Origin: Alphaproteobacteria bacterium | GTDB lineage: Bacteria > Pseudomonadota > Alphaproteobacteria > Micavibrionales > Micavibrionaceae | Assembly (NCBI GenBank): GCA_024275825.1 | Contig: JAJRYK010000045.1 | Location: 1-64,000, forward strand | Length of the DNA: 64,000 nt | Direction of reading: 5' to 3' | Shown: positions 26,991 to 33,917 of the stretch, one piece after another | How positions within the stretch are numbered: the stretch's first letter is position 1 | Layout: every line of letters begins with the position of its first letter | Position numbers and translations under genes: made by a program | Notes under the pieces: model-generated | Told to the model about the DNA's origin: nothing | Database searches by the model: none | The model's input: only the letters and a program-made list of their open reading frames with translations

Positions 26991-28157
26991 ATGAAGAAAA
27001 AACTCACCAGCAAGTTTGTTGAAACCGTAAAGCCTGACGGAAAACGGCAGGAATATTGTGATAGCGTTTTATCAGGCTTTGGGCTGCGCGTAACAGAGAA
27101 CGGCGTGAAGTCATTTTTTGTGCGCATTCGATTTAGAAACAAAACAAAGCGTATTACATTGGGGAAGTATCCGGTCTTATCTCTTGCTGGTGCTCGTGAG
27201 TTAGCACAGGAAAAAATGCGAATGGCGCAGGACGGCTCATTGGCGCTTGAGTCTGCTAAGGCGATAATACTTAAAGAGGCCTATGATCTTTTTATAGAAC
27301 TCTATGCAAAGAAAAGAAACAAGGACTGGAAAGGATCGGATGCGCGGCTAAAATCATTTATTGCTGAGCATGGCGGTATTGATCTTGCCGATATTCATCG
27401 CCGTGACATTATTGCATATCTTGATAAATTGGTTGCAAGAGGCGTTCCCACGCAAGCTAATAGAGCGCATGCCGGAATTAGCCGTTTTATGAATTGGTGC
27501 GTGGAGCGCAGCTATATTGAATTTAGTCCATGTCACGGCGTCAAAAAGCCAGCGAAAGAAAACCCGCGTGATCGCGTTTTGCTTGATGATGAGATGTTTA
27601 AGGTAAAGTCTGAATTTGAATCTATGCCTTACCCCTTTGGTCCATTGTTTATGCTTTTGATGTTAACCGCACAACGGCGCGGGGAAGTGTCCGGTATGTG
27701 CTGGAGCGAACTGGATTTTAAAAATAAAGTTTGGATGATTCCAAAAGAACGCGCAAAAAACGGTAGGGCGCACATGGTTCCATTATCGGATAAAGCTCTT
27801 CAAATTTTAGAATCCGTTCCGCGTTTCCTGCATTCTGACTTGGTTTTTACCACCACGGGCAAGACACCGGTTTCCGGGTATGGAAAGATTAAAAAACGTA
27901 TTGATGACGCTACGGGCGTAAGTGGTTGGAGAATTCATGATCTGCGGCGCACAGCGGCCTCCGGCATGGCGCGATTGGAAGTGCCGCCTTACGTGGTTGA
28001 AAAGATCCTCAATCACATCTCTGGAACGTTTTCAGGGGTGCTTGGCGTTTACAATCAATATGGCTATGATCGTGAAAAACGCGAGGCCCTTAATAAATGG
28101 GCGGAGCATGTAATAAATTTGAGCGGTAGGCTTGACATCTGCATTAAATTGAATTAA
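26991..28157 (+). CDS. int: Tyrosine recombinase / P4-type integrase
   Basis: 388 residues. N-terminal arm-binding domain of the DUF4102 type (GFGLRVTENGVKSFFVRIR, ITLGKYPVLSLAGAR), a central SAM-like core-binding domain, and the catalytic domain with the Arg in QRRGEVSGM, HDLRR (His-x-x-Arg), NH in ILNH and the nucleophile Tyr in GVYNQYGYDR. Intact. It presumably catalysed insertion at the tRNA-Met anticodon-loop core. It lies 2.7 kb inside the left end, because the hydrolase/synthetase pair sits between it and the attachment site. Confidence 0.95.
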   Translation: MKKKLTSKFVETVKPDGKRQEYCDSVLSGFGLRVTENGVKSFFVRIRFRNKTKRITLGKYPVLSLAGARELAQEKMRMAQDGSLALESAKAIILKEAYDLFIELYAKKRNKDWKGSDARLKSFIAEHGGIDLADIHRRDIIAYLDKLVARGVPTQANRAHAGISRFMNWCVERSYIEFSPCHGVKKPAKENPRDRVLLDDEMFKVKSEFESMPYPFGPLFMLLMLTAQRRGEVSGMCWSELDFKNKVWMIPKERAKNGRAHMVPLSDKALQILESVPRFLHSDLVFTTTGKTPVSGYGKIKKRIDDATGVSGWRIHDLRRTAASGMARLEVPPYVVEKILNHISGTFSGVLGVYNQYGYDREKREALNKWAEHVINLSGRLDICIKLN

Positions 28158-28166
28158 ATTAAATCC
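28141..28166 (+). promoter_or_regulatory. AT-rich repeated motif upstream of HTH gene
   Basis: A run built from AATTAAAT-type units ending in AAATCC lies directly before the HTH gene; a closely similar run precedes the AlpA-like gene at 28545-28569. Possible shared operator or promoter element for the two regulators. Confidence 0.35.
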
Positions 28167-28167
28167 T

Positions 28168-28530
28168 ATGTCAGACGCAAAAGTAAAACAGGAAGCGCGG
28201 AAAATGGTGCGTGAATATCTTGATCCACCCTGCGGTATTACGCCGCTCTTTGCCTTATGCAATGTGTTGCGTGTTCAGGCAAGAGCAGTAGCTAATGGGC
28301 TTGGTGTTACACCATCACAGCTTTCACATTACAGGAAAGGGGCTACGCCCGTTCCTGCCGCGAGAATGTCCGTGATAATTAAATTACTGGAACTGGCCAT
28401 AAAAGAGTTTGAAAAGGAAATTTTAACAAGAAGGGAAAATGGTATGAGCAATATAGAAAAAGAGCTACTTAATGATCTTGAAAGCCGACTGGATACGGCA
28501 AAGAAGATTATAAAGAACTATAAGAACTAA
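28168..28530 (+). CDS. Helix-turn-helix regulator, Cro/C1-like
   Basis: 120 residues. The middle section AVANGLGVTPSQLSHYRKG with following VPAARMSVIIKLLELA fits a lambda-repressor-like HTH; the C-terminal 45 residues are charged and helical, possibly a coiled coil (NIEKELLNDLESRLDTAKKI). No Shine-Dalgarno is obvious before the ATG, so it may be leaderless. Position between integrase and AlpA-like gene is typical of the switch region of P4-like elements; probably represses the replication module. Confidence 0.65.
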   Translation: MSDAKVKQEARKMVREYLDPPCGITPLFALCNVLRVQARAVANGLGVTPSQLSHYRKGATPVPAARMSVIIKLLELAIKEFEKEILTRRENGMSNIEKELLNDLESRLDTAKKIIKNYKN

Positions 28531-28582
28531 AAAAAATTACCCACTAATTAAACTTAATTAAATTTAATCCAGGAGAAAAAGC

Positions 28583-28792
28583 ATGAACGAAAACAGTAGA
28601 CTGGAACGGATATATCTAACACGTAAGGATCTTTACGACATGGGCATAGATATAAGTAACGGCCACTTGCTGAGACTTGAGACTGACGATTTATTCCCCC
28701 GTAGACGCTACATTTCAAAGCAGAAGGTCGTATGGCTAAAAAGCGAGATTTATGAACACATCGAGAAAATAAATCGGAGGGCGTATGTCTAG
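28583..28792 (+). CDS. AlpA-like regulator / excisionase
   Basis: 69 residues: YLTRKDLYDMGIDISNGHLLRL, then LFPRRRYISKQKVVWLKSEI, the MerR-like winged HTH of AlpA-type regulators, which in P4-like elements activate or direct excision by the integrase. A good GGAG lies eight to ten bases before the ATG. It overlaps the PrimPol gene by eight bases, so translation is coupled. Confidence 0.75.
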   Translation: MNENSRLERIYLTRKDLYDMGIDISNGHLLRLETDDLFPRRRYISKQKVVWLKSEIYEHIEKINRRAYV

Positions 28793-29306
28793 AGTAATAA
28801 CTATTAAGTTTCCAACACGTCAAGAAACCATGAAGTCTGAAATCAAATATTACTCGGGCAATGATGTCGCAATGATTTTAACGAGCGGTGTTCGTTGGTG
28901 CGATAGAAGGCAAGAATTTATATGCGATTACTGTAACAAGAGGTGTAAAAATATTGGCAAGCATCCTATTTATGACATCTTTCCGAGTGGATCAAAGGAC
29001 GCGACTACCGACAAAAACATTCTTTATCAAGCCCTGAAGCAATATCCAGAAGCAAATCTGGCTATTGTGATTGATGGTTTTACAGTGATTGATATTGATG
29101 GCCCAGAAGGGCTTGATTGGATTAGATCGTTCATGCTTCCAAAAACGAGGATGATCAGAACCGGACGTGGACACCACTATTTTTTTGCCGGAACTCCACC
29201 ATTTAAAACAAAAGATATTGATGACGTTGAGATAAAAACTAATGGCCTTATTACTGTCCCTCCAAGTAGACATAAAAGCGGAAAATATTACAGGAGAATA
29301 GCATGA
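28785..29306 (+). CDS. PrimPol-type DNA primase/polymerase domain protein
   Basis: 173 residues matching the N-terminal primase-polymerase domain of replication proteins of mobile elements: KHPIYDIFPSGSKDATTD, ANLAIVIDGFTVIDIDGPEG with the metal-binding Asp pair, and MIRTGRGHHYFFAGTP with the His motif. The helicase that is often fused to this domain is encoded by the next gene, which overlaps by ATGA. GGAGG stands just before the ATG at 28785; Met16 is an alternative start. Role: priming of element replication. Confidence 0.85.
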   Translation: MSRVITIKFPTRQETMKSEIKYYSGNDVAMILTSGVRWCDRRQEFICDYCNKRCKNIGKHPIYDIFPSGSKDATTDKNILYQALKQYPEANLAIVIDGFTVIDIDGPEGLDWIRSFMLPKTRMIRTGRGHHYFFAGTPPFKTKDIDDVEIKTNGLITVPPSRHKSGKYYRRIA

Positions 29307-31186
29307 TCAAAAATTTAGCAAAACTTCCAGACGAGCTGCTGGAAGCAATTAGGCCAGTAGAACGCAAGAAGCGTTATAAAAGCAGATCATCTTCAAAGCT
29401 TAACGACATTAAAGAGATATTGTCATTTATTGATCCTGATTGTGACTACGAAAAATGGATTAGAGTCGGCATGGCTTTAAAAGCTTCTGGCTATTCTTTT
29501 GATGATTGGAATAATTGGTCCTGCAAAGGTAATAAATATGATCCTGATGGGATGGAAGCAAAGTGGGACAGTTTTGATCCTAACGGCTCGGTTCAAATAG
29601 GTACGATTATCTACTATGCCAAAAATGGCGGATGGAGTGGGCATTTCTGTGAAGAAGAGGGTGGCTTTAAAAAGCGATCATATCCAGAATTGAAAGCAGA
29701 TATTCAAAGTTTGAATAAAAGCTCGGCAATAGAGGGGGTAAATAGCATTTTGTTAGAAATAGTTAGAGCGGGGCTTGAGCCTATTCCCAAAGAGGACCTT
29801 CTAAAACAAATAGCCAGTAAAACGACTCATAATCTTTCGGTGCTTCGTGAACAATATAATGCATCAAAGAGGAAGCTTTCTAATAGCCACTACACGGGTG
29901 ATGATTCGTATGATATTGGACGCAAGACCTTACATGATTTTTTCAAAGACGGTGATTGGTTAATATACAATCAAACTGGGTTTTGGGAATACCGACAAAC
30001 CCATTGGTGTCCTCTAACGCCTGAATTGCTTGGTGGAGTTATATTATCCGTATTAGAAAAATTGTCTGGTGATCGTATTCATTTTAATAGCGTTAAGAAT
30101 AATGCAATCGATTTACTCAAGTCCAGCCTAGCTGTTGAAGGTGATGTTTTTAGCAGGCACGATCAAAAAAGTTGTATAATTAACTGCCGTAATGGCGAGC
30201 TATGGATAGATGAGGCTGGTGATATTGAGCTTAAAGAACATAATCCAGATACTTATCTTAGCTATGTTCTCAATATTGATTATGAACCCGAAGCGAAATG
30301 CCCCAAATTTGATGAAGCATTATTAGCTGTTTTTCAAAAAAGCGATGACAACCACGATATGGCGCGTCATATGATGGAAATCATCGGTTATATCATACAA
30401 TCCAAACGCTTTATTGCATGCTGGTTTATGTTTTATGGGAGGGGTGAGAATGGAAAGACAAAGCTTTTTGAAACTATTGAGCGCTTGCTGCCCATGAAGT
30501 TTATATATGCTGATCGCATCGGAAAACTTGAACAAAACCGCTTTGCGATAGGCTCTTTATCTAACAAGTTGCTTCTTGTCGATGATGATGTTGATGTCGG
30601 TACAAAATTGCCCGATGGTATGATGAAAAAGCTATCAGAGCAAAAGTTACTGACGGGTGAGAAAAAATTCAAAGATACATTCGAGTTTGTTTCTTGCGTT
30701 TCTATTTTGCTGCTCGCGAATAACTATCCATTAAGTGAGGATATTTCACATGGGATGATCAGGCGAGCAAAGATTGTTCCTTTTGCGCATCAATTCACCA
30801 ACAAGGATCGCGATGATAAGCTTTATCCTTATATTTGGGAGCATGAATTGTCTGGCGTTCTTAATCTAGCCATTGATGGCTTGAAGCGTTTAATTGAGCG
30901 CGGTACCTTTGATGAGCCTGCGGAGTGCGTTGACGCTAGAAATGAATGGCTTAGTAATTCAAATCCTTTTTTAGGCTTTCTGACTGAAAAAATTAAAAAG
31001 AGCAGAAACTCTAAAAAACGCACTACCCTTGAGCACATAAAGCAAGAGTTTCAGCAATGGCTTGCCTTTAACGGCATAGCGTTTCATTGTACATCGCAGA
31101 AGCTGCGCACCCTTTTTGAAGGGCAGGGCTACACAGTCCGTAAGCTGAATGGGCGATTGGTCGTTGATGGGATTGTGATTAAGTAA
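29303..31186 (+). CDS. D5/SF3-family replicative helicase (P4 primase-helicase type)
   Basis: 627 residues. N-terminal PriCT_2-like domain (DCDYEKWIRVGMALKASGYS, IGTIIYYAKNGGW), a central D5_N region (YDIGRKTLHDFF...), and the SF3 AAA+ helicase with Walker A GRGENGKTK near 380, Walker B LLLVDDDVD, and sensor/Arg region LLLANNYPLSEDISHGMIRRAKI. A winged-helix tail follows. With the PrimPol gene it forms the split version of the P4 alpha protein and probably unwinds the element's origin. Confidence 0.92.
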   Translation: MIKNLAKLPDELLEAIRPVERKKRYKSRSSSKLNDIKEILSFIDPDCDYEKWIRVGMALKASGYSFDDWNNWSCKGNKYDPDGMEAKWDSFDPNGSVQIGTIIYYAKNGGWSGHFCEEEGGFKKRSYPELKADIQSLNKSSAIEGVNSILLEIVRAGLEPIPKEDLLKQIASKTTHNLSVLREQYNASKRKLSNSHYTGDDSYDIGRKTLHDFFKDGDWLIYNQTGFWEYRQTHWCPLTPELLGGVILSVLEKLSGDRIHFNSVKNNAIDLLKSSLAVEGDVFSRHDQKSCIINCRNGELWIDEAGDIELKEHNPDTYLSYVLNIDYEPEAKCPKFDEALLAVFQKSDDNHDMARHMMEIIGYIIQSKRFIACWFMFYGRGENGKTKLFETIERLLPMKFIYADRIGKLEQNRFAIGSLSNKLLLVDDDVDVGTKLPDGMMKKLSEQKLLTGEKKFKDTFEFVSCVSILLLANNYPLSEDISHGMIRRAKIVPFAHQFTNKDRDDKLYPYIWEHELSGVLNLAIDGLKRLIERGTFDEPAECVDARNEWLSNSNPFLGFLTEKIKKSRNSKKRTTLEHIKQEFQQWLAFNGIAFHCTSQKLRTLFEGQGYTVRKLNGRLVVDGIVIK

Positions 31187-31310
31187 AAAGTGTAAAGGGT
31201 GCGAAAATCCGTCATTCTATTTATATGTAATTGAATTAAATGTTAAAATCATACAATTCGTATCGTTATAAATAGCTAAATTTCGCACCTTTCGCACCCA
31301 AGTTATAAAT

Positions 31311-31541
31311 TTACGCTGCTTTTTTCGGTGCGTGCGGTTTGAGGATGTTTAATGCTTCTTCCAGTCCCTTCGACCCGACAGGCCAAATCCATGCCGTGCG
31401 GGGCTTGTGATGCTTGGCGAGGCTGGGGTTCTTTTTTTCATCCTTCGCCGCCTCACGCAGCAACATGCGCGAAACGCGCGGGCAGAGCTTATGTTCTTTG
31501 CATAGTTCTTGAAGGGTGGTTGTTTTTGTTTGGGTGGTCAT
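31311..31541 (-). CDS. Small island protein, HTH-like, function unknown
   Basis: 76 residues from the ATG at 31539-31541 (a longer frame starts ten codons earlier). TTLQELCKEHKLCPRVSRMLLREA, then PRTAWIWPVGSKGLEEALNIL resembles a class of short proteins seen in alphaproteobacterial islands, with an HTH-like first half and a Trp-containing second half. It reads against the replication genes, so it has its own promoter in the 31542-31700 region. No role established. Confidence 0.6.
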   Translation of the reverse strand: MTTQTKTTTLQELCKEHKLCPRVSRMLLREAAKDEKKNPSLAKHHKPRTAWIWPVGSKGLEEALNILKPHAPKKAA

Positions 31542-31571
31542 AATAATTTCCTTTGTTGCAGTTTCAAACAA

Positions 31572-32149
31572 GATGGATATTAAGACACCCGCTATGGCAT
31601 CTCAGGGAAAACCTCCAAGATTTCTTGCCCAGACCGGCACGCTGATAAATGATCATTCTTGAATGTTACGCCGCCGCTTAGCTGGCTTGCCGTTCATATT
31701 ACTTAACTGGTGTGCGGGTATCATACGGGAATCTATAAGGTTGATTTAGAGCACTTTCATCAATCTATGAAAATTAATTGAGCGGGAATAAACGGCGCAG
31801 GCTCTCATGCGTTCTCAAAATGAATAATCCCTCATTAGGTAGCAATACAACGCCGCCTGCGGATCTCAAATTGAAAGTGGCGGCACATTCGTATCAATGA
31901 GAGCGTTACATCTTCCAATTTAGGCCAATTCGCTCTATCCTCTTACATGAAGTCGGTACGCAACGGCTTTGGGGCTTTACAACCTCGCTAGCGGTTAGCA
32001 TCGACCGGAATGATGCATCCTTGACCTATGGTCGGGGAGCTTGTGCTATGCAACAGGCTTCACGGCTAAAATCACAGGGATCGTCTAGCGATTTGTAAAC
32101 TCCCCGACTACCAGTCAAGAGCGGGGGCGCACCGCGCGGGAGTTTCGCT
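31572..32149. other. 578-base gene-free stretch in the element
   Basis: No credible coding frame. The left part contains promoter space for the minus-strand small protein and the 17-base motif shared with the element's left end (31762-31778). The right part (about 31950-32110) is rich in complementary segments and likely structured (see separate entry). It leads straight into the GIY-YIG gene. Confidence 0.5.
32002..32108 (+). ncRNA. Candidate structured RNA upstream of GIY-YIG gene
   Basis: A perfect 9-bp closing stem GTCGGGGAG (32031-32039) with CTCCCCGAC (32100-32108) encloses about 60 bases with smaller hairpins such as CTTGT/ACAGG and ATCG-TCTAG-CGAT. Upstream, CGACC (32002-32006) can instead pair with GGTCG (32030-32034), excluding the main stem, so two alternative folds are possible. 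No known RNA family recognised. Could be a regulatory leader or an independent RNA. Confidence 0.45.
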
Positions 32150-32578
32150 ATTAAAACGCCAGATATTCAATTTTCCGAATGGTATGCATGGGATGATGTA
32201 AAAAGCATTCCTCATGGTGAACGCACTGGTCTGTACATTGTTGCACGCTTCGATGAAAAGCCCGAAGGCGCAGCACACCCATATGCGGAAGAGATTTTGT
32301 ATATCGGCGAGACACACGGCAAGTCGCAGAATATTCATAGACGTTTAACAACGTTTTTCAAAGCGGCTAAGGTCGGTGAAATGAAAAAACCACATAGCGG
32401 CGGCAATCGCTTTAATCGCTTGATGGGCAATGATTTGACGAATATGTATGCGGCGGGCTTTGCGCCAGTGCTGGATGATGAACGCTTTACAAGCCCGTTT
32501 ATATTTTACACCGAGCGTAAGTTGATATGGGATTATATTGTGAAGTGGGGCGCGATCCCACGATGCAACGGCTACTAA
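32150..32578 (+). CDS. GIY-YIG nuclease-domain protein, probable ATT start
   Basis: The frame is open from 32099 to 32578. The protein contains the GIY-YIG signature: RTGLYIVARF, then EEILYIGETHGKSQNIHRRL, with a later Glu in YTERKLIWDY as candidate metal ligand. The only usual start codon (TTG at 32297) would cut off the first signature strand. An ideal GGGAG at 32138-32142 sits seven bases before ATT at 32150, giving 142 residues with the whole domain. GIY-YIG nucleases occur in mobile elements as homing, repair or defence enzymes; which applies is open. Confidence 0.6.
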   Translation: MKTPDIQFSEWYAWDDVKSIPHGERTGLYIVARFDEKPEGAAHPYAEEILYIGETHGKSQNIHRRLTTFFKAAKVGEMKKPHSGGNRFNRLMGNDLTNMYAAGFAPVLDDERFTSPFIFYTERKLIWDYIVKWGAIPRCNGY

Positions 32579-32673
32579 AAACATAGGCTTTTAAGCTAAA
32601 AAGTTTTGGGTGCGCGTATACATGTAGTTTTTGCGCTAATATTGAACTTACCCATTTATACCAATCCGTTACT

Positions 32674-32715
32674 ATTATTAGCGTTGCGAGAATATTGAGA
32701 TAAAACGCTAATAAT
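32674..32715. repeat. 12-bp perfect inverted repeat
   Basis: ATTATTAGCGTT (32674-32685) and AACGCTAATAAT (32704-32715) are exact reverse complements. Either a transcribed hairpin after the GIY-YIG gene or a regulator site before the HARE-HTH gene. Confidence 0.55.
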
Positions 32716-32799
32716 GAATTTGAGTGCCGCAACGTATTGATAAGGTTAGGTTGTTCATGGCTTTGTTTTTTTACTGGCTAAAAACGACGACTTTCAATA

Positions 32800-32812
32800 T
32801 CCGGTAACCGGA
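32800..32812. promoter_or_regulatory. Palindrome, possible operator of HARE-HTH module
   Basis: TCCGGT-A-ACCGGA, 6-bp arms about a central A, 160 bases before the first gene of the module and GC-rich against an AT-rich background. Candidate regulator site. Confidence 0.35.
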
Positions 32813-32972
32813 AGTTTATAAAAACTGCGGTATATTTTTTGTTCAATCACCATCTTAATTAAAGCCGCAATCCCTTAAAGCTTGGCATTGCAGCCAATAA
32901 AAGTTAATTTTAAACCCTAATCAATAATCTAACGGAAAATTTATCGCTTTATTGCGAGACAGGGCTGTTTTT

Positions 32973-33917
32973 TTGAGTACATATTTGGCCATAGCAGAAC
33001 AAATTTTAGAAGAAGCCGAGCAACCGTTAACGGCGAAGGAGATACTGAGTCTTGCGTACCAAAAAGATTTAGTGCCGAGCAATCTATATGGAAAAACGCA
33101 ACATAAAACTCTGCAAGCACGGATCAGCGTAGATATAAGAAAACGTGGTGATGAAAGCGCATTTTATCGCACCAGCAGAGGCGTATTTTTTCTGACAAAG
33201 CTAAAAAATTCACCATTTTTGAGCGAAAAACAGCAGCAGGGAATTCATGCGCGCCCACGTTTCCGTGAATTGAATAGGCAGCCCGTGCTAAGTGTCGTGT
33301 CTGATAATGTTAAAGCCAATTCTGATGAAAACGGTTTTATCAAAAAACGTTGTTTTGAAAAAATCCTATCTTATACGGCTGTAAAATATTCGAAGCTTAA
33401 AGAGCTTGAGAAAACAGGAGACTATCCCGTTTGGGCGTTCGTAGTGGTTAAAAAGGATGACACGATACTTACATATCGCCATGGCCGGTATAGAGAAGAC
33501 CGCGATGGGTTTTTAAATCAGAGAACGATTGGTTTTAAAACGCTTGTGAATGCCAAAGATAAAACTTTCTTGGATAGTGAGGACTTTGGCTTAACAACAG
33601 CGGGGCTTATTTCTACCTATGCCGATCTTGGTGTGCCTTTAAAAACAGTCAATGTCGATCAGGAGAAAAGCAAAGCCGAAATCGATTTCTTGGTTGCTTT
33701 CGGTCGCGAAAAAGATGAAATGGAACTTGTTTGCATACTTACGTACGATTGCCCTGATTGGCTAGAACCATTTAAACGGCGTCTAGCTATCAATGATTTA
33801 TCATGGTTGAAAACGTCTCATGCGCCGAATAATTTAGAGGATTTTGATGAGTGGTCACAAAAGATACTCCCGGAGCTTTTTGCAAAATATAATGCAAAGC
33901 ATAAGGTGGTTTCATGA
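32973..33917 (+). CDS. HARE-HTH domain protein, candidate defence component
   Basis: About 314 residues. The first 70 (YLAIAEQILEEAEQPLTAKE...SLYGKTQHKTLQARIS-like run, then DESAFYRTSRGVFFLT) are a HARE-HTH winged helix, a domain linked to chromatin factors and restriction-type nucleases. The C-terminal part (VWAFVVVKKDDTILTYRHGR, RTIGFKTLVNA, AGLISTYADLGVP) loosely resembles a degenerate NUDIX fold without the usual REXXEE residues; this is tentative. TTG at 32973 fits the domain start; a TTG at 32952 is also possible. It overlaps the next gene by four bases (ATGA), so the two act together. Confidence 0.65.
   Translation: MSTYLAIAEQILEEAEQPLTAKEILSLAYQKDLVPSNLYGKTQHKTLQARISVDIRKRGDESAFYRTSRGVFFLTKLKNSPFLSEKQQQGIHARPRFRELNRQPVLSVVSDNVKANSDENGFIKKRCFEKILSYTAVKYSKLKELEKTGDYPVWAFVVVKKDDTILTYRHGRYREDRDGFLNQRTIGFKTLVNAKDKTFLDSEDFGLTTAGLISTYADLGVPLKTVNVDQEKSKAEIDFLVAFGREKDEMELVCILTYDCPDWLEPFKRRLAINDLSWLKTSHAPNNLEDFDEWSQKILPELFAKYNAKHKVVS

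Larger units (their letters stand above)
32579..32972. other. Intergenic regulatory stretch before HARE-HTH gene
   Basis: 394 AT-rich bases without a gene. It holds a 12-bp inverted repeat with 18-base spacer (32674-32715), a TCCGGT-A-ACCGGA palindrome (32800-32812), and nothing recognisable as coding. It must contain the promoter of the two-gene module that follows. Confidence 0.5.

Noticed and set aside
32002..32578. Group I intron with a GIY-YIG homing endonuclease
   Set aside because: GIY-YIG genes do occur in such introns, but I could not find the P, Q, R, S core elements or split exons on either side.
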